A stretch of DNA of 64,000 nucleotides from assembly GCF_000802185.1 (NCBI RefSeq), contig NZ_KN676113.1, positions 2,890,856 to 2,954,855 on the forward strand. The letters run 5' to 3'. Made by a program: the position numbers and the translations under genes. Source of the stretch: Belnapia sp. F-4-1 (lineage in GTDB: Bacteria; Pseudomonadota; Alphaproteobacteria; Acetobacterales; Acetobacteraceae). Of this stretch, positions 32,698-41,099 are shown in pieces; position 1 is the first letter of the stretch, and the number at the start of each line of letters is the position of its first letter. The notes under the pieces are model-generated. The model had not been told where the DNA came from and did not search any database. It worked only from the letters and a program-made list of their open reading frames with translations.

Positions 32698-33410
32698 TGG
32701 CCAGGCCGCTGGAGGGCTCCGTCGCCCTGGTCACGGGCGCCTCCCGCGGCATCGGCGCCGCGGTGGCGCTGGAGCTGGCGCGGCTCGGCGCCCATTGCGT
32801 GCTCACCGCCCGCACCCAGGGCGCGCTGGAGGAGCTGGACGACGCCATCCGCACCGCGGGCGGGCAGGCGACGCTCTTGCCGCTCGACCTCGCCAAGGAT
32901 GCCGAGAAGATCGACATGCTCGGCCCCTCGATCGTACATCGCTTCGGCCGGCTCGATATCCTGGTCCATGCCGCCGGCCTGCTGGCGAAGCTGACGCCGG
33001 TCGCCCACATCATGCCGCCCGACTGGCAGGCGAGCGTCGCCGTCAACCTCACCGCCACCTGGCGCCTGATCCGCACCTGCGACCCGCCGCTGCGCGCGGC
33101 ACCCGCCGGCCGGGCCGTCTTCCTCGCCGATTCGGTGGCCGAGGCGCCGCGCGCCTACTGGGGCCTCTACGGCTTCGGCAAGGCCGGGCAGGCGCATCTC
33201 GCCCGCTCCTGGGCGGCCGAGGTGGAGAGCACGCCGCTGCGCGTGAACCTGGTCGATCCCGGCCCCGTCGCCAGCCGCCTGCGCGCCGTCGCCATGCCGG
33301 GCGAGGACCCGGCCAGCCTCCGCCAGCCGGCCGATGTGGCGCCCGCCATCGCCGCCCTCTGCCGGCCGGAAGAAACCCGGCACGGGGCGAGCATCGCGCT
33401 CGGCGCGTGA
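32697..33410 (+). CDS. Short-chain dehydrogenase/reductase
   Basis: This is a 237-residue classical SDR. The cofactor motif is VTGASRGIGAAVA (TGxxxGxG), followed by NLTATW in place of NNAG-type contacts, a Ser in LADSVAEA and the catalytic Y-x3-K in YGFGKAG. PVASRLRAVAMPGED resembles YciK-type oxidoreductases, whose substrate is not known. It overlaps purF by one base and rlmJ by four bases, so it is in the same transcription unit. Confidence 0.88.
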   Translation: MARPLEGSVALVTGASRGIGAAVALELARLGAHCVLTARTQGALEELDDAIRTAGGQATLLPLDLAKDAEKIDMLGPSIVHRFGRLDILVHAAGLLAKLTPVAHIMPPDWQASVAVNLTATWRLIRTCDPPLRAAPAGRAVFLADSVAEAPRAYWGLYGFGKAGQAHLARSWAAEVESTPLRVNLVDPGPVASRLRAVAMPGEDPASLRQPADVAPAIAALCRPEETRHGASIALGA

Positions 33411-34234
33411 ATTACCGTCACGCCTTCCATGCCGGCAATTTCGCCGATTGCATGAAGCATGCCCTGCTGGTGGCGCTGCTGCGGGCGCTCGCCGCCAAGG
33501 CGACGCCCTTCCGCGTGCTCGACACCCATGCCGGGCTCGGCGCCTATGACCTCGCCGCGCCCGAGGCCGGCCGCACCGGAGAGGCGGAGCGCGGCATCCT
33601 CCGCCTGCTCAGCATCGAGGATGGCCCGCTCGCCGACTATCTCGCTCTGGTCCGTGCCGCCGGCGCCCCGGCCCAGTATCCGGGCTCCCCCGCCCTGGTC
33701 CGCGCGCTGCTGCGCCCGCAGGATCATCTGCTGGCCTGCGAGCTCCACCCGGAGGACCACGCGACCCTCCGTGCCCGGTTCCGCCGCGACCCGCAGGTCG
33801 CCGTCCATCTGCGTGACGGCTGGGAAGCGCTCCGTGGCCTCACGCCCTTCCCGGAGCGGCGTGGCCTCGTGCTGGTCGACCCACCCTTCGAGCAGGAGGG
33901 CGAGTTCGAGCGCATGGCCGCCGGCATCGCCCTCGTCGCCCATCGCTTCCGCGCTGCCGTCCAGGCCTGCTGGTACCCGATCAAGCACCGTGCCCCGGTC
34001 CGCGCCTTCCACACCGCCTTGCAGGAATCGGGCGTCCGCGACCTCATCGCCGCCGAGCTTTGGCTGCGCGAGCCGACCGACCCGCAGCGGCTCAACGGCT
34101 GCGGCCTGCTCATCTCCAACCCGCCCTGGCATTTCGAGGAGCAAGCAGCCAGCATCCTCCCGGCCCTGCTCGACCGCCTTGGCAGCCGCGAGCCGGGCGA
34201 GGGCTGGACCATCACCCGCATCGCCGCGGAGTAG
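33407..34234 (+). CDS. rlmJ: 23S rRNA (adenine(2030)-N6)-methyltransferase
   Basis: This 275-residue SAM-dependent methyltransferase modifies A2030 of 23S rRNA. It begins MNYRHAFHAGNFADCMKHALL, the characteristic RlmJ start. The SAM-binding region is RVLDTHAGLGAYDL and the catalytic motif is VLVDPPFEQEGEF (DPPF). NGCGLLISNPPWHFEEQ is near the C-terminus. The start is GTG 33407, overlapping the SDR stop (GTGA). Confidence 0.95.
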   Translation: MNYRHAFHAGNFADCMKHALLVALLRALAAKATPFRVLDTHAGLGAYDLAAPEAGRTGEAERGILRLLSIEDGPLADYLALVRAAGAPAQYPGSPALVRALLRPQDHLLACELHPEDHATLRARFRRDPQVAVHLRDGWEALRGLTPFPERRGLVLVDPPFEQEGEFERMAAGIALVAHRFRAAVQACWYPIKHRAPVRAFHTALQESGVRDLIAAELWLREPTDPQRLNGCGLLISNPPWHFEEQAASILPALLDRLGSREPGEGWTITRIAAE

Positions 34235-34249
34235 GGAAGGGGATAAGCG

Positions 34250-35227
34250 ATGCCCCGCATTGCCGTCATCGGCGCCGGCGCCTGGGGCACGGCGCTTGCG
34301 GTGCAGGCCGCCCGCGCCGGGCATGAGGTAGTGCTCTGGGCGCGCGACCCGAGCCGTGCCGCCATCATGCAGGCGACGCGCGGGAACAGCCTCCACCTTC
34401 CCGGCACGCCGCTCCCGCCTGCCATCACCGTCACCGCCGAGCAGACCATGCTCGATGGCGCCGCCTTCGCCCTGCTTGCCGTCCCGACCCAGCACATCCG
34501 CCCGCTGCTCGGTCGCCTGCCGGAGGGCTTGCCGCCCCTTATCCTCGCCGCGAAGGGCGTCGAGCAGGGCAGCCTCCTCTTTCCCTTCGAACTCCTCGAC
34601 GCACTCCGCCCCGGACACCCCGCCGCCGTCCTGTCGGGGCCGAATTTCGCCCATGAAGTCGCCGCCGGCCTCCCGACCGCCGCCGTGCTCGCCAGCCAGG
34701 ACGCTGCCCTCCGCGCGATGGCTGCCGACCACCTCGCTACCCCTGGCTTTCGCCTCTACGGTAGCGAGGACCCGCTCGGCGTGCAGGTCGGCGGCGCGGC
34801 GAAGAACGTCATCGCCATCGCCGCCGGCGCGGTGATCGGCGCCGGGCTCGGCGAGAATGCCCGCGCTGCCCTCATCACCCGCGGCCTTGCCGAACTCTCC
34901 CGCCTGGTCGTCGCGCTCGGCGGCCGCGCCGAGACCGCCGCCGGCCTGTCCGGCCTCGGCGACCTGTTGCTGACGGCGACCGGCCCATCCAGCCGCAACA
35001 CCGCGCTCGGCCTCGCCCTCGGCCGCGGCCTCACCCTGGCGGAGGCGCTGGCCGGCAAGTCGAGCGTCGCCGAAGGCGCCGCCACCGCCCCCGCCCTCCT
35101 CGCCCGCGCCACGGCCGCCGGCGTCGAGTTGCCGGTCTGCGCCGCCGTCACGGCATTGCTGGCCGGCGAGGCGACCGTCGCCGAGGCGATGGCGCAGCTC
35201 CTGGCCCGTCCGCGCCGGGACGAGTAG
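34250..35227 (+). CDS. gpsA: Glycerol-3-phosphate dehydrogenase [NAD(P)+]
   Basis: This 325-residue enzyme reduces dihydroxyacetone phosphate to sn-glycerol 3-phosphate for phospholipid synthesis. The N-terminal cofactor motif is IGAGAWGTALAVQAARAGH. LAAKGVEQ and LSGPNFAHEVAAGLPTA are family motifs, and the catalytic Lys lies in VGGAAKNVIAIAAG. Length is typical. Its last 80 bp overlap the 3' end of nth on the opposite strand. Confidence 0.96.
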   Translation: MPRIAVIGAGAWGTALAVQAARAGHEVVLWARDPSRAAIMQATRGNSLHLPGTPLPPAITVTAEQTMLDGAAFALLAVPTQHIRPLLGRLPEGLPPLILAAKGVEQGSLLFPFELLDALRPGHPAAVLSGPNFAHEVAAGLPTAAVLASQDAALRAMAADHLATPGFRLYGSEDPLGVQVGGAAKNVIAIAAGAVIGAGLGENARAALITRGLAELSRLVVALGGRAETAAGLSGLGDLLLTATGPSSRNTALGLALGRGLTLAEALAGKSSVAEGAATAPALLARATAAGVELPVCAAVTALLAGEATVAEAMAQLLARPRRDE

Positions 35228-35888
35228 GCGCCACGCCTACCTGCCGGCACTGCTGGATCAGCAGGCAGCCGCCGCAGCGCGGCCGCTCGCCGGTGCAGAT
35301 CGCCTTGCCGAAGGGCACCAGCCGCTCGTTGATCTCGATCCAGTAGCGCTCCGGCAGAACCGCCGCCAGCGCCTGCATCGTCCGCTCCGGCGTCGTCGCC
35401 GCGACATAGCCCCAGCGGTTGACGATGCGATGCACATGGATGTCGACCGAGATCGCCGGCCTGCCGAAGCCGACGCCGAGTGTCAGCGCCGCGATCTTCG
35501 GCCCGACGCCGCGCAGCGCCATCAGCCCCTCGAGCGTATCGGGCACTGCCCCCGCCGCCGCGATCTGCCGCGAGAGCGCCAGGATGTCCCGCGCCTTCGG
35601 CTCCGGGAAGGTCGCGCCGTGCAGCAGCCCGATCAGCCGCGCCTCATCCAGCCCGGCCATCGCCTCCGCCGTCCGCGCCACGGCGAAGAGCCGCTCGGAG
35701 ACGGGCAGGCTCACCTCGTCCCGCGTCCGCGCCGAGATCAGCGCCGCGACGAGCTGCTCGAAGGGCGAGCCGAAGCCTCGGTCCCGCAACTCGAACATCG
35801 CCGCCTTGGGCAGCCGCGCCACGGCCTCCCGCAGCAGGTGGAAGACGAGGTCGATATCGAAGGGGTCCTTGGTCGCTGCATCATCCAT
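35148..35888 (-). CDS. nth: Endonuclease III (DNA glycosylase/AP lyase)
   Basis: This 246-residue base-excision repair enzyme acts on oxidised pyrimidines. The helix-hairpin-helix LMALRGVGPKIAALTLGVGF holds the catalytic Lys, and SVDIHVHRIVNR holds the catalytic Asp. The 4Fe-4S loop is C-x6-C-x2-C-x5-C (CTGERPRCGGCLLIQQC). About 27 extra residues follow the cluster, antisense to gpsA. ATG 35888 was chosen; GTG 35921 would overlap the upstream kinase stop (GTGA) and add 11 residues. It is the last gene of the kaiC operon. Confidence 0.93.
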   Translation of the reverse strand: MDDAATKDPFDIDLVFHLLREAVARLPKAAMFELRDRGFGSPFEQLVAALISARTRDEVSLPVSERLFAVARTAEAMAGLDEARLIGLLHGATFPEPKARDILALSRQIAAAGAVPDTLEGLMALRGVGPKIAALTLGVGFGRPAISVDIHVHRIVNRWGYVAATTPERTMQALAAVLPERYWIEINERLVPFGKAICTGERPRCGGCLLIQQCRQVGVAPTRPGADGPGAAPSPRRRSPRRPAMP

Positions 35889-35917
35889 CCCGCCGCAACG
35901 CGGCAGGGCAGGCTTGG

Positions 35918-37603
35918 TCACGGCCGGCCGAGCGCCATCCGCGTCGCCGCCGCCAGCTCCTCCAGCCGGTAGGGCTTGGGCAGCACCGCGATGCCCTCCG
36001 CCTCGGCGTCGCGCTTCGCCGCCTCGGCATAGGCGGTGGTCAGCATCACGGGCAGGCCGGGCCGCCGCCGCTTCACCTCCCGCGCGAGATCCACACCGTT
36101 CATGCCGCCCGGCATCATCACGTCGGAGAAGACGAGGTCGATCGGCCGTCCGTCCGCCAGTGCGCCGAGCGCAGCCGCGGCGCTCGCCGCACGCGTCGCT
36201 TCGAAGCCGAGCGTCGTCAGCATCTCGCCGACCAGCGCTGCCACCTCGTCGTCGTCCTCGACCAGCAGCACATGGGCGAGCGGCGTATCGGTCCGCCGCT
36301 CGACCCGCAGGTCGAGCAGGTGCCGCTCCGCGACAGCCGGGCTGCGACGGGAGCGCGGCAGCAGCAGAAGGATCGTCGTCCCCCGGCCAAGCTCCGTGTC
36401 GATCCGCACCGTGCCGCCGGATTGCTGCGCGAAGCCATAGACCTGCGCCAGGCCGAGGCCGGAGCCCTTGCCGATATCCTTGGTCGTGAAGAAGGGCTCG
36501 AAGACCCGCTCCAGCACCTCGGGCGGGATGCCGGTCCCGGTATCGACGACGGAGAAGGCGACGAAATCCCCGTGCAGCCCGTCCATATCGAGGCCCGGCC
36601 GGTTCTCGCCGCGGATGACGATGGTGCCGCCCTCCGGCATCGCGTCCCGCGCATTCACCGCGAGGTTCAGCACCACCAGCTCCAGCTCGCCGGGATCGAC
36701 CTCCACCGGCCACAGCCCCTCGGCGAAGTCCAGCGTCACATGCACGTCGCCGCGAAGGCTGCGGTCCAGCAGCTCCCGCATGCCGCCGATCTGGCGGGCG
36801 AGATCGACCGCCTCCGAGGTCAGCGCCTGCCGCCGCGAAAAGGCGAGCAACTGGCGGGTCAGCGCCGCGCCGCGCCCGGCCGCTTGGCGCATTCCGTCCA
36901 TCAACAGCTTCTGCCGCGCCTGGTCCCGCTGCCGGCCGAGCATGTCGAGCCCGCCCGAGATCACCATCAGCAGATTGTTGAAATCGTGGGCGACGCCGCC
37001 GGTGAGCTGGCCGATCGCCTCCATCTTCTGCGCATGGCGGAGCGTCTCCTCCACCCGCTCGCGTTCGGCGATCTGCGCGCGGAGAGCCTCGTTCGCCGCT
37101 TCCAGCTCCTGCGTCCGCTCGGCGACCAGCGCCTCCAGCCCACGCTCGGCCCGCTCCCGCTCGGCCAGATGCGCCCGCACCTCGTATTGCCGCCGCCGCG
37201 CCCGCACCGCCGCCTGCAGGCTGCTGGTGAGGGTGATGGCCTGCACCGGCCGCTCCAGCAGGGAAACGTTGCGCAGCGCCGCCACCAGCCGCGCCCGCCC
37301 GGCCACCGCCTGTGGCGTCTGCCGGTGGCTGGTGAGGATGACGAAGGGCATGTCGGACCAGGGCGGCTGCCGCTCCACCCAATCGAGCAGCGGCTCGATC
37401 GGCTGGCCCATCAGCGCTTCCTCGGCGACGAAGGCCGCATCCGCCCCCGCCTCCAGCCCCGCCAGCAGCGCGCCCAGATCGGCACAGACCTCGGTGGTGA
37501 GCGCCGCCCGCCGCAGCAACTCGGCCGAAGCCGTGCCGTCCCGCCCGGTGGGGGCGAGGACCAGCACGCGCGGGCTGGCGAGGTCAGAGCTGGCCTGGTT
37601 CAT
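35918..37603 (-). CDS. Hybrid histidine kinase with N-terminal receiver-like and C-terminal receiver domains
   Basis: This is a 561-residue cytoplasmic protein. Residues 1-130 look like a degenerate receiver lacking the phospho-acceptor Asp (FVAEEAL at that position). A coiled coil (about 140-190, Glu/Arg-rich) leads to a HisKA domain with His206 in GGVAHDFNNLL, then a HATPase domain (NLAVNARDAMPEGG, DTGTGIPPEV, GSGLGLAQVYGF). The C-terminal receiver has Asp494 (VFSDVMMPG) and Lys in VLPKPYR. It overlaps the kaiC-like gene by 20 bp, so the two probably act together. No membrane segment is present. Confidence 0.92.
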   Translation of the reverse strand: MNQASSDLASPRVLVLAPTGRDGTASAELLRRAALTTEVCADLGALLAGLEAGADAAFVAEEALMGQPIEPLLDWVERQPPWSDMPFVILTSHRQTPQAVAGRARLVAALRNVSLLERPVQAITLTSSLQAAVRARRRQYEVRAHLAERERAERGLEALVAERTQELEAANEALRAQIAERERVEETLRHAQKMEAIGQLTGGVAHDFNNLLMVISGGLDMLGRQRDQARQKLLMDGMRQAAGRGAALTRQLLAFSRRQALTSEAVDLARQIGGMRELLDRSLRGDVHVTLDFAEGLWPVEVDPGELELVVLNLAVNARDAMPEGGTIVIRGENRPGLDMDGLHGDFVAFSVVDTGTGIPPEVLERVFEPFFTTKDIGKGSGLGLAQVYGFAQQSGGTVRIDTELGRGTTILLLLPRSRRSPAVAERHLLDLRVERRTDTPLAHVLLVEDDDEVAALVGEMLTTLGFEATRAASAAAALGALADGRPIDLVFSDVMMPGGMNGVDLAREVKRRRPGLPVMLTTAYAEAAKRDAEAEGIAVLPKPYRLEELAAATRMALGRP

Positions 37604-39101
37604 CGTCGGTCAGCAGGAGGGCGCTGGTGCCGCTGTACTGCGGCGTGCCGGTGAAAATGCCGCTGAACTCGCGCAGCGGCGGCCCGATGACGATGCCGCC
37701 GCGCCCGAGCCTGAACTCGCGGATGGAGCGCTCATGCGCCCCGCTCCGCTTCTTCACCACGGACAGCGCCCGGCGCACCACGCCCTCGAACTCGAAATAG
37801 CGCAGCATCACCACCGCATCGCTGAGATAGCTGATATCGACCGGCGTCTGCATCGGGCCAACCAGCCCATGCTGCGCCAGCACCAGGAGGGTGAGCACGC
37901 CGGTCTGGTTCAGGTAGCTGAGCAGCTCATGCATCTGCAGGATGAGGAAGCGCTCGTCCGGCATGGCGCTCAGATAGCCGTTGAGGCTGTCGATGACGAT
38001 GACCCGCGCCCCGTCCTGCTCCACGGCGCTGCGAACGAGATGCGCGAACTCGCCCGGCGAGAGTTCCGCCGGATCGATCTGCTGGATGCGCACCAGCCCG
38101 GCCTCGACCGCCGGCTGCAAGGAAATGCCGAGCGCCATGGCACGGGTGAGGATGGTGGAGACGCCCTCGTCGAAGGCATAGACAACCGCACGCTCGCCAC
38201 GCTCCGCCGCGGCAAGTGCATAGGTCAGCGACAGGGCGGACTTGCCGACCCCGGCCGGGCCCAGCAGCAGCATGCTGGTGCCGCGCTCCAGCCCGCCGCC
38301 CAGCATGGTATCGAGCCCTGGCCTGCCGCTGCCGACCAACCCCGTCGCCGGCGCCCCACGATGCTCCGCCGCCACCAGCCGCGGGTAGATCTCGAGCCCG
38401 CCGCGCCGGATGGTGAAGTCGTGGTAGCCGCCACGGAAGGGCATTCCCCGCATCTTGACCACGCGCAGCCGCCGCCGCTCGGAGCCGTAGTCGAGCGCCA
38501 ACTGCTCGAGGAAGACCACGCCGTGGGCGATGGAGTGGAGCTGCAGGTCATCCGCCTTGGAGGACATGTCGTCCAGCATCAGCACCGTACAGTCGCGGCC
38601 GGTGAAGAAATGCTTCAGCGCCAGGATCTGTCGGCGGTAGCGGAGCGAGTTCTGCGCCAGCAGCCGCAGCTCGGAGAGGCTGTCGAAGACGACGCGCGCC
38701 GGGTTCAATGCCTGCACCCGATCGAACACGAGTTGCGTCGTCTCGTTCAGCTCGATCTCGGCGGGGTGGAAGACGGTCAGCTCGCGGCTCGGGTCGAGGC
38801 TCGCCTCCGCCGGCACCAGCTCGAAGACCGTGATGCCGTCCAGCGTCCAGCCATGCCGTTTGGCGACCAGCCGCAGCTCGCGCTCCGTCTCGGAGAGGGA
38901 GATGTAGAGCACCCGCTCGCCCCGACCTACGCCTTCCAGCAGGAATTGCAGGGCGAGGGTTGTCTTGCCGGTGCCGGGCCGGCCTTCGCAGAGGTAGAGG
39001 CGATTGGCATCGAAGCCGCCGCCGAGAATGTGGTCGAGGCCGGCGCTGCCGGTCGATACGCGAGGCGGGTCGCCATCGGTGGTGTCAGGCTGGGCGGTCA
39101 T
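37584..39101 (-). CDS. KaiC-like circadian-clock-type ATPase
   Basis: This 505-residue protein has two RecA/KaiC domains. Domain 1 (about 13-245) has Walker A EGRPGTGKT (39-47), the catalytic Glu region SETERE (70-75) and Walker B VVFDSLSE. Domain 2 (about 250-480) has Walker A GPAGVGKS (281-288) and VIVIDSLNG. Family members autophosphorylate or act with kinases as molecular switches; neither kaiA nor kaiB is in the window. ATG 39101 has GGAG upstream; ATG 39113 is alternative. It overlaps the hybrid kinase gene downstream and has an EcfG-type promoter motif upstream. Confidence 0.92.
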   Translation of the reverse strand: MTAQPDTTDGDPPRVSTGSAGLDHILGGGFDANRLYLCEGRPGTGKTTLALQFLLEGVGRGERVLYISLSETERELRLVAKRHGWTLDGITVFELVPAEASLDPSRELTVFHPAEIELNETTQLVFDRVQALNPARVVFDSLSELRLLAQNSLRYRRQILALKHFFTGRDCTVLMLDDMSSKADDLQLHSIAHGVVFLEQLALDYGSERRRLRVVKMRGMPFRGGYHDFTIRRGGLEIYPRLVAAEHRGAPATGLVGSGRPGLDTMLGGGLERGTSMLLLGPAGVGKSALSLTYALAAAERGERAVVYAFDEGVSTILTRAMALGISLQPAVEAGLVRIQQIDPAELSPGEFAHLVRSAVEQDGARVIVIDSLNGYLSAMPDERFLILQMHELLSYLNQTGVLTLLVLAQHGLVGPMQTPVDISYLSDAVVMLRYFEFEGVVRRALSVVKKRSGAHERSIREFRLGRGGIVIGPPLREFSGIFTGTPQYSGTSALLLTDDEPGQL

Positions 39102-39198
39102 CCTGTCTCCCATACGGCCGGCGGGTCGCCCGAGCGGGAGGCTGCCGAGACGGCCCAGCCCGCAACCGACGGGCCTGGCGCGAGGTCATGCCATCGGG

Positions 39199-39224
39199 AA
39201 CGTATCGTAGACGGCCTGGGTTCC
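39199..39224 (-). promoter_or_regulatory. EcfG-type general-stress promoter motif upstream of the kaiC operon
   Basis: On the minus strand GGAAC (39224-39220) and CGTT (39202-39199) are separated by exactly 17 bp, matching the alphaproteobacterial EcfG (sigma-EcfG) consensus GGAAC-N16-18-CGTT. A start near 39190 would give a leader of about 90 nt before the kaiC ATG. The motif also overlaps an imperfect GGGAAC/GTTCCC palindrome. Confidence 0.6.
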
Positions 39225-39229
39225 CGGGT

Positions 39230-39664
39230 TCAACCTTGGGGCTCCGGCACGTCGAGTCCAGGCAGCCACTCATCCGCCGCCTGGCCGGTGCGGCGCGTGG
39301 CACTGCGGCGCGACGCCTCCGCCCGCCGGCGGATCAGCTCGTCCACCAGCCGGTCCATGGTCTGCCACAGCGGCTCCTCGCCCTGCCGCTCGCTCAGGAC
39401 GAAGCGATGCGCGGCCAGCGTCACGTTGAGCGTCCCGCGCGTCGTCTCCGGCCGCGGGTTGCGCATCTGCAGGAGGGCCTTCTCCACCTCCTCGAGCGGC
39501 AGGCCGAGCTTGTCCGCGATCACCGGCGGCGCCTCGCCCTGGCGGCGCAGGGCCCGGGCCCGCCGCGCCTCCGCCTCGGAGAGCGCGATGGCGGGGCGCA
39601 GCGCCTGGGTAGTGCGGGACATCTCGCCCGACCCGCTGCCCGGCGGCTTGCCCTTGAACGCCAT
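39230..39664 (-). CDS. Hypothetical protein with possible helix-turn-helix
   Basis: This is a 144-residue basic protein I do not recognise. Residues about 28-68 (LSEAEARRARALRRQGEAPP to LPLEEVEKALLQMR) look like a helix-turn-helix of the kind found in resolvase or sigma-70 region 4 proteins. The C-terminal half has predicted helices (LWQTMDRLVDELIRRRAEA). GGAGG lies about eight bases before ATG 39664. It follows corC by 17 bp, in the position often held by lnt in related operons. Confidence 0.65.
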   Translation of the reverse strand: MAFKGKPPGSGSGEMSRTTQALRPAIALSEAEARRARALRRQGEAPPVIADKLGLPLEEVEKALLQMRNPRPETTRGTLNVTLAAHRFVLSERQGEEPLWQTMDRLVDELIRRRAEASRRSATRRTGQAADEWLPGLDVPEPQG

Positions 39665-39681
39665 GGCCCGGCCTCCCTCCG

Positions 39682-40587
39682 CTACTCCGCCGCCTGCTTC
39701 TGCTGCGCCCCGGGCCGGCGTACCCGCAGCCGGCGGATGCGCCGCGGGTCGGCCTCCAGCACGCGGAATTCGAGGCCCGAGGAATGCGAGACCAGCTCGC
39801 CCTTGGCCGGAACCCGCCCGGCGAGGTTGAAGACGAGGCCGCCCATGGTGTCGATGTCGGAGGCGCGCTCCTCATCGGTCAGCACCGGGCCGAGCTTCGC
39901 CTCGAAATCCTCGACCGGCATCCGCGCATCCAGCTCGATGGTGCCGTCCGGCTTCTCTACCAGCTGCGGCGGTCCCGGCTCGTCATGCTCGTCGGCGATG
40001 TCGCCGACGATGGTCTCGACCAAGTCCTCGATGGTGACGAGGCCGTCGATGCCGCCGTACTCGTCGACGACCAGCGCCATGTGGATCCGCGCCTGGCGCA
40101 TCTGCAGCAGCAGGTCGAGCACGGGGACGGAGGGCACCACGAAGAGCGGCTTGCGCAGGATCGCCTTCATGTCGAAGGAGGCGTCGTTGCCGACGCTCGC
40201 GAACACGTCCTTGATGTGGACCATGCCGACGATGTCGTCGAGCTGCTTGCGGAAGACCGGGTAGCGGCTGTGGCCGTCGCGCTGGATCAGGCGGATGGCC
40301 TGCTCCAGCGTGTAGTCCTCCGGCATTGCCATGATGTCGGCGCGCGGCAGCATGACGTCGCCCGCGGTCTTGTCCCGCAGCTTCAGCACGTTGCCGAGCA
40401 GGGCACGCTCCTGCGCGTCGAGGTCGTCGGCATCCGCCGCGCCGCGCTCGCCCGGCTCGTGCGGCTCGCGCTGTTCCTCGATCAGCTCCTCCATGCGGTC
40501 GCGGACGCTTTCCGCCTCCCGCCGCCGGAGCAGCCCCTGCAGGCGCCAGAGCAGCCCGTCGCGGCCATTCCCGTTCGAGGCGCTCAT
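39682..40587 (-). CDS. corC: CorC/TlyC-type CBS-domain protein
   Basis: This is a 301-residue cytoplasmic protein. Two CBS domains (about 70-200; VMLPRADIMAMPEDYTLEQA, and VDEYGGIDGLVTIEDLVETI) are followed by a CorC_HlyC domain (about 210-290; MPVEDFEAKLG, DTMGGLVFNLAGRVPAKGE). It lacks the membrane DUF21 domain of larger family members. The protein is linked to cobalt/magnesium efflux by annotation; the actual role is unsettled. It overlaps ybeY by four bases in the miaB-phoH-ybeY-corC operon. Confidence 0.92.
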   Translation of the reverse strand: MSASNGNGRDGLLWRLQGLLRRREAESVRDRMEELIEEQREPHEPGERGAADADDLDAQERALLGNVLKLRDKTAGDVMLPRADIMAMPEDYTLEQAIRLIQRDGHSRYPVFRKQLDDIVGMVHIKDVFASVGNDASFDMKAILRKPLFVVPSVPVLDLLLQMRQARIHMALVVDEYGGIDGLVTIEDLVETIVGDIADEHDEPGPPQLVEKPDGTIELDARMPVEDFEAKLGPVLTDEERASDIDTMGGLVFNLAGRVPAKGELVSHSSGLEFRVLEADPRRIRRLRVRRPGAQQKQAAE

Positions 40588-41099
40588 GCCGCATGCCTCC
40601 AGGGGTTGGGCAGCCGCAGCCGGTGCATGGCCCGCGCCTCGGCCCGCTCCATCCGCCGCGCCTCGCCGGCCGCCAGATGGTCATGGCCGATCAGGTGCAG
40701 CGCGCCATGCGCCACGAGATGGGCGAAATGCGCCGGCAGTGCCTTGCCGCCCGCCTCCGCCTCGCGCCGCACCACGCCGAGGGCGAGGGCGATGTCGCCG
40801 AGATGGCCCGGTGCCCCGGCCGGGAAGCTCAGGACATTGGTCGGCTTGTCCTTGCCGCGATGCTCGCCGTTCAGCCGCTTGAGCGCCCGGTCATCCGCGA
40901 GCAGCACGGTGACGAGGCCCTCCGCCCCGCTACCCGCCAACGCCGCGGCGACGGCGCGACGCGCCAGGGCCTCGGCCCGCGGCAGGAAGCGCCGCCAGGC
41001 AGGGTCCTCCACCATCACATCGACCTGCACCGCGGGGAGTGCCGGTTGGAGGGGGTCCTCCAGGGTCTCGTCGTCAGGAGGGCAACTGTCCGGTTCCAT
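40584..41099 (-). CDS. ybeY: Endoribonuclease YbeY
   Basis: This 171-residue metal-dependent RNase matures the 16S rRNA 3' end and takes part in ribosome quality control. The zinc-binding signature HGALHLIGHDH (H-x3-H-x5-H) is intact, and NVLSFPAGAPGHLGDIAL is the other family motif. ATG 41099 is chosen, giving a 26-bp overlap with phoH; the open frame reaches 41156 inside phoH. It is conserved next to phoH and corC. Confidence 0.95.
   Translation of the reverse strand: MEPDSCPPDDETLEDPLQPALPAVQVDVMVEDPAWRRFLPRAEALARRAVAAALAGSGAEGLVTVLLADDRALKRLNGEHRGKDKPTNVLSFPAGAPGHLGDIALALGVVRREAEAGGKALPAHFAHLVAHGALHLIGHDHLAAGEARRMERAEARAMHRLRLPNPWRHAA

Noticed and set aside
36468-39830. 1120-codon plus-strand frame across the kaiC operon, and similar long antisense frames at 39784-42537, 42096-44687, 47325-49661 and 53071-55329
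   Set aside because: All run antisense to several genes with intact motifs, cross gene boundaries and have no domain features.
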